From positions 31,232 through 95,231 of the forward strand of contig JAHDWN010000008.1 in the NCBI GenBank assembly GCA_023382675.1: a DNA stretch of 64,000 bases. The letters run 5' to 3'. Made by a program: the position numbers and the translations under genes. The notes beneath the pieces were generated by a model. It saw nothing but the letters and a program-made list of their open reading frames with translations, was not told where the DNA came from and did not search any database. Positions 33,852 to 44,344 of the stretch are shown piece after piece. Within the stretch, counting starts at the first letter, position 1. Every line of letters starts with the position of its first letter. The stretch is from Anaerolineae bacterium (lineage in GTDB: Bacteria; Chloroflexota; Anaerolineae; Aggregatilineales; Phototrophicaceae).

Positions 33852-35357
33852 ATGATCAGCCTCAACAGTTATGAAATATGGTTTTTGACGGGGAGCCAGC
33901 AACTATACGGGCCGGAGACCTTGGAACAGGTCGCCAGCCATTCGCAAGAAATCGCCGCTGCCCTCGATGCCGCGCCTGCCATCCCAACGAAGGTAATCTT
34001 CAAGCCGGTTCTCACGTCACCCGAAGAAATCCACGCCATTTGTCTCGAGGCGAATGCAACGCCAGGATGTGTCGGTGTCGTGGCATGGATGCACACCTTT
34101 TCCCCTGCGAAGAACTGGATCGCAGGGCTGGCAGCGCTAAGAAAGCCGCTTGCGCACCTGCACACCCAGCACAACCGGGATATCCCGTGGGCCGACATCG
34201 ACATGGACTTCATGAACCTGAACCAGGCGGCTCATGGCGATCGTGAATTCGGCTTCATGGTGAGCCGAATGCGCTTGAATCGCAAGGTAGTCGTTGGCCA
34301 TTGGAGCGATCCGGAAGTGCAGGAACGCCTCGGTGTTTGGGCGCGTGCAGCCTGTGCCTGGGCCGATGCTCAGGAAGCCCGCGTGGTACGGTTTGGCGAT
34401 AGCATGCGCTCCGTGGCAGTCACCGACGGCGATCGCGTTGAAGCACAGATACGGCTGGGCTATCAAGTCTATGGTCACGGCGTCGGCGATCTCGTCGAGC
34501 AGGTCGACGCGGTCTCCGATGCAGACGTCGATACGCTCGTCGCGGCGTATGAAGATGAGTATCAAATGGCTGCCGATTTGCGCAGAGGCGGCGCACGACA
34601 TGCTTCCGTGCGCGATGCTGCCCGCATCGAGATTGGCCTACGGCGGTTTCTCGAAGCGGGCGATTTCAAGGCATTTACCACCATCTTCCAGGATTTGCAC
34701 GGGCTGGCGCAACTGCCCGGTCTGTCAGTCCAGCGCCTGATGGCCGATGGCTATGGTTTTGGCGCGGAAGGCGACTGGAAGACGGCGGCGCTCCTGCGCG
34801 CAATGAAGGTGATGTCTGTCGGGCTGGCAGGCGGCACGTCCTTCATGGAAGACTACACCTATCATCTGGATCCATCCGGTATGCGCGTGCTCGGTGCGCA
34901 CATGCTGGAGATCTGCCCCACGATTGCCGATGGCAAGCCGAGTCTCGAAGTCCATCCGCTCGGTATTGGCGGCAAGGCAGACCCGGCGCGGCTCGTCTTC
35001 AATACCCCGCCCGGCGCGGCGATTAACGCCTCACTGGTGGACATGGGCAACCGTTTTCGCCTGATCGTCAACGATGTCGATGTCGTGCGCCCGGATCAGC
35101 CGATGCCAAAGCTGCCCGTTGCCCGTGCGCTGTGGATTCCCAAGCCTGATCTCAAGGTCGGGGCAGCGGCCTGGATTTACGCGGGTGGCGCGCATCACAC
35201 AGGCTTCAGCCAGTCACTGACCGCGGAACACATGGCCGATTTCGCGGATATCGCAGGCATCGAATTCCTGCACATCAACAGCGAGACAGGGCTGAACACC
35301 TTCAAAAATGAACTGCGCTGGAACGAGATGTACTACATGCTCGCGAAGGGTCTTTAG
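33852..35357 (+). CDS. araA: L-arabinose isomerase
   Basis: A cytoplasmic, Mn-dependent enzyme of 501 residues that converts L-arabinose to L-ribulose. The N terminus [21 protein letters not shown] is the family hallmark. Metal and catalytic residues equivalent to those in E. coli AraA are in [14 protein letters not shown] (Glu), [11 protein letters not shown] (Glu), [10 protein letters not shown] (His) and GAHHTGFS (His). Length is the same as E. coli AraA. It lies 215 nt after the LacI gene. Kinase araB and epimerase araD are not in the window and should be elsewhere in the genome. Confidence 0.96.
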   Translation: MISLNSYEIWFLTGSQQLYGPETLEQVASHSQEIAAALDAAPAIPTKVIFKPVLTSPEEIHAICLEANATPGCVGVVAWMHTFSPAKNWIAGLAALRKPLAHLHTQHNRDIPWADIDMDFMNLNQAAHGDREFGFMVSRMRLNRKVVVGHWSDPEVQERLGVWARAACAWADAQEARVVRFGDSMRSVAVTDGDRVEAQIRLGYQVYGHGVGDLVEQVDAVSDADVDTLVAAYEDEYQMAADLRRGGARHASVRDAARIEIGLRRFLEAGDFKAFTTIFQDLHGLAQLPGLSVQRLMADGYGFGAEGDWKTAALLRAMKVMSVGLAGGTSFMEDYTYHLDPSGMRVLGAHMLEICPTIADGKPSLEVHPLGIGGKADPARLVFNTPPGAAINASLVDMGNRFRLIVNDVDVVRPDQPMPKLPVARALWIPKPDLKVGAAAWIYAGGAHHTGFSQSLTAEHMADFADIAGIEFLHINSETGLNTFKNELRWNEMYYMLAKGL

Positions 35358-35635
35358 CCATTTGAAGAGAAGCTCTCCTAAGGGGCAGCACTCTCGAACA
35401 GCCACTTCCTAGGGCGTTGCGCTGGAATCTGTCGCTGCAACAGTAGCGAAGATGGCTCAGCACGACACTCAGGGAACGCAGGTCAAACTGCGCGAAGGTG
35501 AGCAAGGCGCGGCGCGCCTGTCGTGAATACGGTCGATGCGATGACACCTGGCAGTACGGCGTAACGCGAGCACCACAGATAGAGCGAGTACCTGAGAGAG
35601 CAGATCTGATCGGAGACTCGTCTCAATCAGCCAGA
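35358..35635. other. Intergenic sequence between convergent araA and GH43
   Basis: About 280 bp between two convergent genes. A minus-strand frame (35302-35547) reads RQARRALLTFAQFDLRSLSV, which looks somewhat protein-like, but it overlaps araA, has no good start and matches nothing I know. No terminator hairpin with a T-run was found. Confidence 0.4.
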
Positions 35636-36676
35636 CTAACTTTCCGCATTCATGCCTGGAATGAAGGGCCAGCCGTCATCGTCCCATTCGAGCGGGCTAA
35701 TCCGGAGGGTCGGAGTTCCACCCTGAACAAAATCATAGGCATGGTAGACGATGAAATCCTGGTCATTCTCACGCAAGATTGCATTGTGTCCAGGCCCTCG
35801 ATAGCGGCTGGTTGGGAAGGTAATTTGTGTGCCGCCATCATCCATCATGGGCACACTCTCACGGTCAACAAACGGCCCTGTGATCGATGATGAACGGCCA
35901 ACCCGCACATTGTAGGTACTGTCGGTTCCCCGGCAGCATGCATCAAATGACACAAAGAGATAGTAGTATTCACCTCTGCGAATCATAAACGGACCTTCGA
36001 CAGCACGTGGGTGGACGGCGCGCGATGCTAGTGAATACAACGTCTCGTCTTCGCTGGAACGTTTGCCTGTCTCATAATCCAGGCGAATCATTTTGATGCC
36101 ACTCCAATGACTGCCAAAGACCAACCAGGGGATACCGTCAGCATCAACAATGAGATTGGGATCAATCGCATTGTAAGAGTCTGTGTGATCGGATTTCACC
36201 ACAATTCCTTGATCGACCCACTCGAACTCATCATCTTCATAGTGCAGGGTCTTGTTCGTCACCAGGCCAATTGCAGAGCGATTCGACCCGAAAGTCGAGA
36301 TTGAGTAGTAAAGGTGATACTTGTCATTGTAGTAAGCAACATCCGGTGCCCAGATGCTGTCTGCGCCAGGCACATAGGCGGATGCTTCCTCTGGCATCCT
36401 CCGGAAAACGGGTCCACCGCGCGAAATGTGCCAATCCACCATGTCGGATGAATAGAGGACACGTATGCCCACGCCAGTGCAGAACAAATAATAGATATCA
36501 TCCTGCTTGATCATCACCGGGTCATGCACGTTCAGGATGGAACCTGTGAGGTTCAACGCGATTTCGCCCTCGTCGCTCTGCGCGTGGGCGGTGATTGACG
36601 AAGCGAAGGGCAATTGGCTGCCCAGCATGGTACCCAAACCAATCAGACTGCTACGCAAGAAATCTCTACGTTTCAT
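35636..36676 (-). CDS. Endo-alpha-1,5-L-arabinanase, GH43, Tat-exported
   Basis: An exported arabinan-cleaving enzyme of 346 residues. The Tat signal MKRRDFLRSSLIGLG is followed by a hydrophobic stretch and a cleavage site near AHAQ. The five-bladed propeller residues of GH43 are present: general base Asp in LNVHDPVMIKQDD, the pKa modulator Asp in YNAIDPNLIVDADG, and the acid Glu in RAVEGPFMIRRGEYYYLF. WAPDVAYYNDKYHLYYS is also typical of arabinanases. The ATG at 36676 follows GGAA; an in-frame TTG at 36688 is less likely. It would release oligomers for the two importers nearby. Confidence 0.93.
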   Translation of the reverse strand: MKRRDFLRSSLIGLGTMLGSQLPFASSITAHAQSDEGEIALNLTGSILNVHDPVMIKQDDIYYLFCTGVGIRVLYSSDMVDWHISRGGPVFRRMPEEASAYVPGADSIWAPDVAYYNDKYHLYYSISTFGSNRSAIGLVTNKTLHYEDDEFEWVDQGIVVKSDHTDSYNAIDPNLIVDADGIPWLVFGSHWSGIKMIRLDYETGKRSSEDETLYSLASRAVHPRAVEGPFMIRRGEYYYLFVSFDACCRGTDSTYNVRVGRSSSITGPFVDRESVPMMDDGGTQITFPTSRYRGPGHNAILRENDQDFIVYHAYDFVQGGTPTLRISPLEWDDDGWPFIPGMNAES

Positions 36677-36950
36677 CGTTTTTTCCAAATCTTTGATAGG
36701 ACCCTATGAAACATCTTTAGGATAGTGCAATTGTATGAATCAATGCGAATTCTAGGCAGGATTCGACACGGGTCAACCACGTTACCTCTGCGAACTGCGA
36801 TGGTTCTAGGGGCATCAACCATCCTTTGAAAAGATTATCCACGCTCAGGCGAGGCCGCGGTTGACAGGCTTGGTCGAGCTCTCGATACATCATGCGGCGA
36901 AGCCGACAACAACAAATCTACACAGCCGACTCCTCCTGGTGGCTCAGCAG
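36677..36950. other. Intergenic sequence upstream of the GH43 gene
   Basis: About 270 bp that should contain the GH43 promoter and the end region of the AraC gene. I see no clear operator, terminator or small gene. Confidence 0.4.
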
Positions 36951-37841
36951 TCACCACATCTTACGAAAAGTCGAGGGAACAAGCCAATCCTGGTATTGAG
37001 TCATGACGTGAAGGCGCGAGTTTTCGCCCCTGTAGTCGTTGGGTGAAATCTGCATGTGTCGCTTGAATATCCGCCGAAAATAATCCGGGTCATTGAAGCC
37101 GCACTTGGTCGCGATCTGGCTGATCGTCAAATTGCTGTTGAGCAAGTATTCACATGCCTTGTCAATGCGGCGGCGCTGAATCGCTTCTATCAAGGTGCAG
37201 TGGTATGTCTGCCGGTAAACGCGCCCGAGATAGTCGACATTGTAGCCCAACGCCTCGGCGACCTTGCTGGCGGTGATCGGGCGATCGAAATTCATGCGAA
37301 TGTAGCTGTGTGCCCAGGTGGCAACCACATTCAGACCGCTGGTATCCGCGCTCCCGCATGACTGCTGTGCAACTTCAAGGAGCATGAGCGTCGTCAACAT
37401 GTTCGCCGAGAGGGGGCGCAGCGTGCCGGTTTCCTGGGCATTCAGGAAAATGCGAAACAAACGCTCCAGGGCTTCAGGCTGTGCAAGTTGTGCCACCTGG
37501 GGGAGAACAACCGGGGGCCCCAGGGTCTCGCTGGCGCTGGGGTGGGTTCGGCGATTGATCCCTTCCATCTCAAAATGAATCCAGTAGAACTTGAGATCCG
37601 GCGGCATTGGTTTCGTACTGCCATGTTGTCGCCCAGGCCACAGATGCAGGGTTTGTCCTGGCTCAATGTGCAGAGTCTGATCGGCCTCCCACATATCCAA
37701 TTCGCCCTGTATGACGAAGATCAACTCGTGCGAGTCAATGACACGGGTGGGATGCATCGCGCCGCCACGCGAAATGAGCAACCCTGCGTTTTGCGCCTTG
37801 ACCGGACTTTTGATCTGGATTTTGAGATCGTCCACAGCCAC
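36951..37841 (-). CDS. AraC-family transcriptional regulator
   Basis: A regulator of about 296 residues. The N-terminal half is a cupin-type sensor (SHELIFVIQGELDMWEADQTLHIEPGQTLHLWPG). The C-terminal half has the paired AraC helices: ITASKVAEALGYNVDYLGRVYRQ and LTISQIATKCGFNDPDYFRRIFKRHM followed by SPNDYR. GTG at 37841 or 37835 could be the start; AGGAC lies before the second. It is divergent from the GH127/importer operon with a 115-bp intergenic region and most likely activates it in response to an arabinoside. Confidence 0.9.
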   Translation of the reverse strand: MAVDDLKIQIKSPVKAQNAGLLISRGGAMHPTRVIDSHELIFVIQGELDMWEADQTLHIEPGQTLHLWPGRQHGSTKPMPPDLKFYWIHFEMEGINRRTHPSASETLGPPVVLPQVAQLAQPEALERLFRIFLNAQETGTLRPLSANMLTTLMLLEVAQQSCGSADTSGLNVVATWAHSYIRMNFDRPITASKVAEALGYNVDYLGRVYRQTYHCTLIEAIQRRRIDKACEYLLNSNLTISQIATKCGFNDPDYFRRIFKRHMQISPNDYRGENSRLHVMTQYQDWLVPSTFRKMW

Positions 37842-37889
37842 GTCCTCACGTCGAAAGTCGGATTTGTCCTGGTATTGTACTATTCTGGT

Positions 37890-37906
37890 GCGTTTCGAAC
37901 AAACGC
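37890..37906. promoter_or_regulatory. Inverted repeat between the AraC gene and GH127
   Basis: GCGTTT-CGAAC-AAACGC, six-base arms in the 115-bp divergent region. It may be an operator, though AraC proteins more often use direct repeats. Confidence 0.35.
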
Positions 37907-37956
37907 AGAAGTGGCTACACTAATAAGTAGAATTATTTAGAATTGGAGTAATATGT

Positions 37957-39906
37957 ATGGTTATTGAAGTCAGTTCCTCGCCCAAGCCCGTCTATTTGGA
38001 CCACGTAGAGTTAACTGGCGGATTGTGGCAAGAGCGACAAGCCACCAACCGCAGCAGGACAATTCCGGCTATTCATCATCAATTGGAAACAACGGGGCGT
38101 CTGGATGCGTGGCGCATGGACCCCAATCGTGAACGCCCTAAGCATCGCAGCGTGATCTACATGTTCTGGGATTCGGATACCGGCAAGTGGTTGGAAGCCG
38201 TCGCCTACAGCCTCCATACACATCCCGATCCAGAGCTGGAAAAGCAAGCCGACGGCATCATCAGCCTGATCGAGAAGGCACAGAAGCCCGATGGCTATCT
38301 CAATACCTGGTTCGGGAACCTGGAACCTGAGAATCGCTGGCGTAATCTGCGTGACTGGCACGAGATGTACAACGCAGGCCATCTCATTGAAGGCGCTGTC
38401 GCCTATTACAAGGCGACCGGTAAGCGCACGATACTCGATGTGCTGAGCCGGTTCGCCGATCACATCGACAGCCGCTTTGGGCCTGGTGACGGACAAAAGC
38501 GCGGCTACCCCGGCCATCCTGAGCTTGAGCTGGCGCTGGTGAAACTCTATCGTGAAACCGGCGACGCACGTTATCTCAACCTCTCGAAATACTTCATCGA
38601 CGAGCGCGGCCAGGAGCCAAACTACTTCGACATCGAGTCGCGGGAGCGTGGCGAAGATCCGGCGGATTTTTGGGCGCAGACCTACAGATACTGCCAGGCC
38701 CACAAACCCATTCGTGAGCAAACTGAAGCGACGGGGCACGCTGTACGCGCCTGCTACCTGTATGCCGGAATTGCTGACGTCGCGCTGGAAACGCAAGATC
38801 AAGAACTCGTCGAAGTCTCGCGTCGATTGTGGGATGACCTGACCAGCCACCAAATGTACATAACCGGCGGTCTGGGGCCTGCGCACTCCAATGAAGGCTT
38901 CACCTTCGCCTACGATTTGCCGAACGAGACGGCCTACGCTGAGACCTGCGCTGCGATTTCGTTGGCCTTCTGTGCACATCGGATGTTCCACCTTGATCCG
39001 AACGGGCGCTACATCGACGTCATGGAACGCGCGCTGTACAACAATGTGCTGAGCGGCGCATCGTATGAAGGCGACCATTTCTTCTATGCCAATCCGTTGA
39101 CTTCCTACCCCAACGTCAACCCGTATGAGCATTGGAGTGGCATCACATCGGACAGACACTATCGCCGCCAGGCGTGGTACTTCTGCCCATGCTGCCCGCC
39201 GAATTGGGCGCGGATTGTTGCCAGTATTGGGGGCTACTTCTACTCAACCACTGCTGATCGCCTCTACGTGCATTTGTACAACCGCAACCAAGCCGATTTT
39301 GCGTTCGGCGGCAAGGCTGTTCGCCTCGAACAGCAGACGGATTATCCATGGGATGGCACTGTCCAGTTCAGCGTCGGGGCGGAGACGCCTGTTGAGTTTG
39401 AGCTGGCGCTGCGCATCCCCGGTTGGTGCCGCAGCTTCACGCTCGAAGTGAACGGCGTGCCCCAGCCCATTACCCCTGTGAACGGCTACGCGGTTATCGC
39501 GCGACGTTGGGAAAACGGCGACCGCGTGAAGCTCGTGCTCGACATGCCGGTCGAACGCGTTGCCCCGCACCCGGAGATTCGTGAAGATGCCGGTCATATC
39601 GCCCTGCAGCGCGGGCCCGTCGTCTACTGTCTGGAAGAAGTCGACAATGGGCCGAGACTGGCAAATATCGCCATTCCGAGTGAATCGCAACTGCAGGCAA
39701 GTTTCGACGCCGATCTCTTTGGCGGTGTCAGCATCATTACCGGGGATGCGGTTCGCGCAGAACCATCATCATGGCCTGGCGAACTGTACCAGCCACTCTC
39801 TGTTGTTCAGTATTCGCGGTCGCCATTTCGATTCAAGGCAATCCCGTATTATCTCTGGGCGAATCGAGAACCAGGCGAAATGCGCGTCTGGATACGAGAA
39901 TGGTGA
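37957..39906 (+). CDS. Beta-L-arabinofuranosidase, GH127 (DUF1680)
   Basis: A cytoplasmic glycosidase of 649 residues with the (alpha/alpha)6 barrel of GH127. Diagnostic residues are the paired cysteines in WYFCPCCPPNWAR, which with a Glu bind zinc and supply the Cys nucleophile in characterised members, plus NETAYAETCAAISL (Glu and Cys). The N terminus PVYLDHVELTGGLWQERQ and the block EKAQKPDGYLNTWF are also typical. GGAG lies eight bases before the ATG. The enzyme releases beta-linked L-arabinofuranose. It begins the plus-strand operon with an importer and two redox enzymes, under probable AraC-type control. Confidence 0.95.
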   Translation: MVIEVSSSPKPVYLDHVELTGGLWQERQATNRSRTIPAIHHQLETTGRLDAWRMDPNRERPKHRSVIYMFWDSDTGKWLEAVAYSLHTHPDPELEKQADGIISLIEKAQKPDGYLNTWFGNLEPENRWRNLRDWHEMYNAGHLIEGAVAYYKATGKRTILDVLSRFADHIDSRFGPGDGQKRGYPGHPELELALVKLYRETGDARYLNLSKYFIDERGQEPNYFDIESRERGEDPADFWAQTYRYCQAHKPIREQTEATGHAVRACYLYAGIADVALETQDQELVEVSRRLWDDLTSHQMYITGGLGPAHSNEGFTFAYDLPNETAYAETCAAISLAFCAHRMFHLDPNGRYIDVMERALYNNVLSGASYEGDHFFYANPLTSYPNVNPYEHWSGITSDRHYRRQAWYFCPCCPPNWARIVASIGGYFYSTTADRLYVHLYNRNQADFAFGGKAVRLEQQTDYPWDGTVQFSVGAETPVEFELALRIPGWCRSFTLEVNGVPQPITPVNGYAVIARRWENGDRVKLVLDMPVERVAPHPEIREDAGHIALQRGPVVYCLEEVDNGPRLANIAIPSESQLQASFDADLFGGVSIITGDAVRAEPSSWPGELYQPLSVVQYSRSPFRFKAIPYYLWANREPGEMRVWIREW

Positions 39907-40006
39907 TCCAACCGGACTATCAGACAGAGTGAAGGGAGCGTGTCTGGACAAGAACCGGTCTGTTAGGCAGATGAAAAAACTTTGACCAACGAGAGGAGCT
40001 TCTAGA

Positions 40007-41395
40007 ATGGCTAACAACAAATTATCTCGGCGGGAGTTCTTGAAGGTTGCGGGGGCATCGGCGGCATTTGCCACCACCCTGACACAATTGGGCGGCGCAC
40101 TGCAAGTCGCAGCGCTGCGGCGCCAGGATGTGACGACGATCTCCTTTGCGGGTTGGGGTCAGCCCGCCGAGCAAGAAGGTGTATTGGCGGCGATTGAGGT
40201 TTTTCAGCAGGAAAATCCAGGGATTGAGGTCGAATGGAGGCACACGCCTGATACAGACTTCACCACTGTGTTTTTGTCGAATATCGCTGCCGGGACGCCG
40301 CCCGATACCAGCTTTATCGGTTCGGGCGACTATGAGACGTACCGTAACGAGGGAATTCTCCTCGACATCACCGATCGGATCTTGAACGATCCTCTGCTCG
40401 GTCAGCCGGATTACTTCCTGCCGCAGGAGGCTTCACGCTGCGCCGATGCTAACGGACGCTGGCACGGCATCGGCTCCACATGGGTTGCACCGCATCTTTA
40501 CTACAACGCCAACCTCCTTGAGGCCGCTGGCATCACGCCCCCCGGCTTCAAAGATGACGAGATTTGGGACTGGGATACTTTCGTTGCCAATGCCAAGCTG
40601 TTGACACTGGATGCCAATGGTAACCATCCCGATGATGATGGATTCGACCCGGACAATATCGTGCAGTGGGGCGTGGACTACTCCCTCGTCCCGAATCCGA
40701 CCTATCTGATTGCGGCGGTCTATTCGAACGGCGCCAAATACATCACCGATGACGGTCTCAGCGGACTGGACAGCCCAGAGGCGATGCAAGCGTTGCAGAA
40801 CCTCGCCGATCTGATCTATGTCCATCACGTCGCACCGCCGAGCAGCTCGATGGCAAGTCTCGGCATGACCAACGCGCAGATGTTGGACACCAACCGCCTC
40901 GCACTGGTCGTAGAAGGGTCGTGGGCGCTCTCATGGATTAACCCGACAACGCTCAGTGTGCCCATGGGCGTCGGTGCACTACCGAAGATGGCGACGACCG
41001 CCACCTATTTGCAGGCGCATTTCCACGCAGTGCTGGCAGGCTCTCAACATCCCGATGAGGCCTGGCAGTGGGTTCGCTTCCTGGCAACGCCCTTCTACAC
41101 GGAACAGTTCATGAAGATCGGCTTGTGGCTGCCGAGCCAGACGGCACAGACGACCGAAGAAGGAATGGCGGCCTGGATCACGGAAGGCATTCATCCGGAG
41201 AACTACCGCGAATTCGTTTCCGAATACCTGCCCAAGTACGGCGTTGCGGCCCGTATTCCAGCCGGTTTCACCGAGGCGAGCAGCAATTTCCTCACGCCTG
41301 CATTCCAGGCCATAGCCGACGGCTCGCTCGCCGTTGATGTTCTGCCAGAAGCAGTCAGGCAAGCGAATGAGATCATCGCCGCTGCGAGTGCCTAG
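40007..41395 (+). CDS. Sugar ABC transporter substrate-binding protein, Tat-type (arabinoside importer 2)
   Basis: A secreted binding protein of 462 residues. It has a twin-arginine signal LSRREFLKVAGASAAFATT and then the family-1 fold beginning VTTISFAGWGQPAEQEGVLAAIEVFQQENPGIEVEW. AGAGGAGCTTCTAGA precedes the ATG at 40007. It is followed by two CUT1 permeases. The ligand is likely a beta-arabinofuranosyl oligosaccharide, since GH127 is directly upstream. Use of the Tat route for a binding protein is common in Chloroflexota. Confidence 0.93.
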   Translation: MANNKLSRREFLKVAGASAAFATTLTQLGGALQVAALRRQDVTTISFAGWGQPAEQEGVLAAIEVFQQENPGIEVEWRHTPDTDFTTVFLSNIAAGTPPDTSFIGSGDYETYRNEGILLDITDRILNDPLLGQPDYFLPQEASRCADANGRWHGIGSTWVAPHLYYNANLLEAAGITPPGFKDDEIWDWDTFVANAKLLTLDANGNHPDDDGFDPDNIVQWGVDYSLVPNPTYLIAAVYSNGAKYITDDGLSGLDSPEAMQALQNLADLIYVHHVAPPSSSMASLGMTNAQMLDTNRLALVVEGSWALSWINPTTLSVPMGVGALPKMATTATYLQAHFHAVLAGSQHPDEAWQWVRFLATPFYTEQFMKIGLWLPSQTAQTTEEGMAAWITEGIHPENYREFVSEYLPKYGVAARIPAGFTEASSNFLTPAFQAIADGSLAVDVLPEAVRQANEIIAAASA

Positions 41396-41485
41396 TGGTT
41401 TTCTATAGACCGATTTGTAGATTGGGAGTGGCATGGTTCGCCATGCCGCTTCCAACTCTCTAGGGCGCATAGCGAGAAAAGTGTC

Positions 41486-42433
41486 ATGACAACAATCCCT
41501 AAGCTCAATAATCTGGCCGCGAGCGTGGCAAGAGCGCCAGACCGCCTACGTACACCGGCGTTTCGCCGTAACGTTACAGGGTTCTTGTTTATCTCGCCGT
41601 TCGTACTCGGTTTCATAATTTGGTTCCTTATTCCCGCGCTCATCGCTCTCTATCTGTCGGTTCATCAATGGAATCTCATCAGCGCGCCCGAATTCGTCGG
41701 ACTGGATAACGTTGAGCACCTTTTTAATGATCCACTGCTGCCACAGGCATTGAAGGCGACGTTTCTGTATACCATAGTCTCTGTTCCTGTGGGGCTGATG
41801 CTGAGCTTCGGGCTTGCCATGCTGCTCAACAACCAGCTCCCCGGCATCGGCATTTTTCGTACCATCTTCTATCTGCCCAGCATTATCCCCGCAGTCGCCA
41901 GCGCCGCCTTGTGGGCGTGGATGTTCAATACCGAGTTCGGCTTGATAAACGTCATCATACGCGCGTTCGGCGGTCCCAAAATTCCTTGGCTGCAAGCTCC
42001 TGCTTGGGCGCTGCCCGCGCTCATCATCATGAGCCTGTGGAACCTCGGCGGTGCAATGATCATTTTTCTGGCAGGGCTACAGGGGATACCAGATATTTAC
42101 TATGAAGCTGCCGAAATCGACGGCGCTGGACGCTGGACGAAGCTGCGACATATTACGCTGCCCTTGATGTCGCCCGTCTTTTTCTTCAATCTGGTGATTG
42201 GTTTCATCAGCTCATTTCAAGTCTTTATTGCAGGCTACCTGATCACTGATGGCGGCCCCGTGAACGCCACCCTGTTCTTAGTCCTGTATATCTACCGTAC
42301 AGCATTTCGCAGCCTCAACATGGGCTATGCCGCGACCCTGTCGTGGTTGCTCTTCATCATCCTTATGGGACTGTCGTTTCTGGTGTTCCGCTACATCGGG
42401 AAACGTGTTTACTACGAGAATCCGGGCGAGTAA
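41486..42433 (+). CDS. Sugar ABC transporter permease, MalF-like (arabinoside importer 2)
   Basis: A CUT1 membrane permease of 315 residues. The first segment [29 protein letters not shown] is characteristic, and the EAA loop reads [26 protein letters not shown] at about residues 205-230. It is separated by 90 nt from the binding-protein gene and followed after 12 nt by its partner permease. As with importer 1, no ATPase is encoded nearby, so both importers may share one from elsewhere. Confidence 0.92.
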   Translation: MTTIPKLNNLAASVARAPDRLRTPAFRRNVTGFLFISPFVLGFIIWFLIPALIALYLSVHQWNLISAPEFVGLDNVEHLFNDPLLPQALKATFLYTIVSVPVGLMLSFGLAMLLNNQLPGIGIFRTIFYLPSIIPAVASAALWAWMFNTEFGLINVIIRAFGGPKIPWLQAPAWALPALIIMSLWNLGGAMIIFLAGLQGIPDIYYEAAEIDGAGRWTKLRHITLPLMSPVFFFNLVIGFISSFQVFIAGYLITDGGPVNATLFLVLYIYRTAFRSLNMGYAATLSWLLFIILMGLSFLVFRYIGKRVYYENPGE

Positions 42434-42445
42434 CGAGGTGATCCC

Positions 42446-43339
42446 ATGACTACACTCGACCTATCCCAATCCGAATTAGCGGTTGGATCCCGCGAAGGAT
42501 ATGCGGGACGGCGTCAAAGTCGCGCGGCACGCTTGCTCGCTTATGCCATCCTCATCTTCGTGGCCTTGATGATGCTTTTCCCGTTTCTATGGCTGATCAG
42601 CAGTTCGCTTAAGTCTCAGCTTGAAATTTTCAATTATCCGCCGAGCTGGATTCCGAATCCGCCCGTCTTCCAAAATTACGTTGATGCGATGACCTTCCGC
42701 CCGTTCCCGCTCTATCTGCGGAACAGCCTTGCCATCGCCATATTGAATGTGATCGCCGTGGTCACATCTTCCTCCTTGTGCGCGTATGGCTTCGCGCGGA
42801 TTCGCTTTTGGGGGCGTGATTTCTGGTTTGGGATCGTGATTGCCACCCTGCTGTTGCCCAATATCGTCACGCTTGTGCCGCAGTTCATCATCTTCACCCG
42901 CCTGGGCTGGGTGGACACCATTCTACCGCTCACAGTACCGATATTCTTTGGTGGTGGGGCGTTCAACGTCTTCCTGCTCAGGCAGTTCTTCCGCACCATC
43001 CCTGAAGAACTGGCAGACGCAGCACGAATCGATGGATGCACTGAATTCGGCATCTACTGGCGCATCATGCTGCCACTTTCACGTCCAGCGCTGGTCACCG
43101 TTTCGATATTTACCTTCCTCGCCGCTTGGAACGACCTGATTGGTCCGCTCGTATATTTGCGGACGCCAGACACTTATACGGTTGCTATCGGTTTGGCGCA
43201 GTTTCGCGGCGCGATGACAACTCGCTGGGATTTGCAGATGGCAGCGGCAACCTTGATGGTGCTGCCGGTAATCATCCTGTTCTTCTTTGCACAGCGTTAC
43301 TTTATCAAAGGGATCGTGATGACCGGGCTCAAGGGGTAG
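42446..43339 (+). CDS. Sugar ABC transporter permease, MalG-like (arabinoside importer 2)
   Basis: A CUT1 membrane permease of 297 residues. It has the PFLWLISSSLKSQLEIF motif after the first segment and the EAA loop IPEELADAARIDGCTEFGIYWRIMLPL at about residues 190-215. AACGAGGTGATCCC supplies the ribosome site before the ATG. It completes importer 2 together with the upstream permease and binding protein. The aldo-keto reductase gene starts 50 nt after it. Confidence 0.92.
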   Translation: MTTLDLSQSELAVGSREGYAGRRQSRAARLLAYAILIFVALMMLFPFLWLISSSLKSQLEIFNYPPSWIPNPPVFQNYVDAMTFRPFPLYLRNSLAIAILNVIAVVTSSSLCAYGFARIRFWGRDFWFGIVIATLLLPNIVTLVPQFIIFTRLGWVDTILPLTVPIFFGGGAFNVFLLRQFFRTIPEELADAARIDGCTEFGIYWRIMLPLSRPALVTVSIFTFLAAWNDLIGPLVYLRTPDTYTVAIGLAQFRGAMTTRWDLQMAAATLMVLPVIILFFFAQRYFIKGIVMTGLKG

Positions 43340-43388
43340 ACCAGACTCCGGCCCTCATTATTCACGAGTCCAAGTGTGGGAGATCGTT

Positions 43389-44333
43389 ATGAAAACGCAG
43401 CAACTCGGTCGCACTGGTGTTGAGGTCAGCAAGCTCTGCCTGGGAGCGATGTATTTTGGCTCCCGGAACGACACTGAGACCTCCCATCGCATCCTCGACC
43501 AGTATATTGAGGCGGGCGGAACTTTTATCGATACCGCCAACATTTACGCCATGTGGGTACAAGGCTTTCAAGGCGGCGAGAGTGAAACGCTGCTTGGCAA
43601 GTGGATGCGTGAGCGGGGCAATCGAAACAATCTATTCATTGCCTCAAAGGTCGGCTTCGACTATCAGGATGTCCCGATTGGCTTGAGCGCCAGGCTCATC
43701 GAGGAAGAATGTAACAAGAGTCTCCGGCGCATGAACATCGAGACGATTGACCTTTTTTACGCGCACACCGATGATCGCGCCACGCCGCTCGAAGAAACTC
43801 TTGAAGCATTTGACCGGTTGGTCAAGGCTGGGAAAGTGCGTTTCGTTGGCGCCAGCAACTACCGGGCATGGCGGCTGGAACGGGCACGCTGGATCAGCGA
43901 GACCAAGGGCTACGCACAGTACTGCTGTGTCCAGCAGCGCCACACTTATCTGCCCCTGCGCCCCGGTGCAAGCTCAGGCCGACAGGTCGTGGCGAACGCG
44001 GACTTGCAGGATTACTGCCAGGATTCTGGCACAACACTTCTGGCCTATTCGGCGCTGTTGAGCGGTGCGTACACGCGGGAGGATCGGCCGCTGCCCGATG
44101 AGTATCGCAGCCCAGATAATGAGACGCGACTTGCGGCGCTGCGCGCAGTCGCCAAGGAAATTGGCGCGACGCCCAATCAGGTCATCCTGTGCTGGATGAT
44201 GCAGTCATCGCCGTCTGTACTCCCCCTGATCGCGGCCAGCACCGAAGCGCAACTGGCTGAGAATATCGGTGCTTTGGCGTTCGAACTCAGCGCTGAACAG
44301 ATGGAACGGCTCAACACAGCCGGTACGAACTGA
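43389..44333 (+). CDS. Aldo-keto reductase
   Basis: An NAD(P)H-dependent oxidoreductase of 314 residues. The start MKTQQLGRTGVEVSKLCLGAM is typical. The catalytic tetrad is visible as Asp in GGTFIDTANIY, Tyr in NIYAMW, Lys in FIASKVGF and His in FYAHTDD. The cofactor region contains FVGASNYRAWRLER and a later LIAASTEAQLAENIGA. GGGAG six bases upstream supports the ATG at 43389 instead of an in-frame start at 43374. It belongs to the GH127/importer operon, suggesting action on arabinose or a derived sugar or lactone, but the substrate is unknown. Confidence 0.92.
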   Translation: MKTQQLGRTGVEVSKLCLGAMYFGSRNDTETSHRILDQYIEAGGTFIDTANIYAMWVQGFQGGESETLLGKWMRERGNRNNLFIASKVGFDYQDVPIGLSARLIEEECNKSLRRMNIETIDLFYAHTDDRATPLEETLEAFDRLVKAGKVRFVGASNYRAWRLERARWISETKGYAQYCCVQQRHTYLPLRPGASSGRQVVANADLQDYCQDSGTTLLAYSALLSGAYTREDRPLPDEYRSPDNETRLAALRAVAKEIGATPNQVILCWMMQSSPSVLPLIAASTEAQLAENIGALAFELSAEQMERLNTAGTN

Positions 44334-44344
44334 GCGAGGCGACA

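Noticed and set aside
35302..35547. Minus-strand frame between araA and GH43 that looks slightly transposase-like
   Set aside because: It overlaps the end of araA and has no catalytic motif or inverted ends nearby.
38011..39159. 382-codon minus-strand frame opposite GH127
   Set aside because: GH127 is certain on the plus strand; the opposite frame has no recognisable motif.
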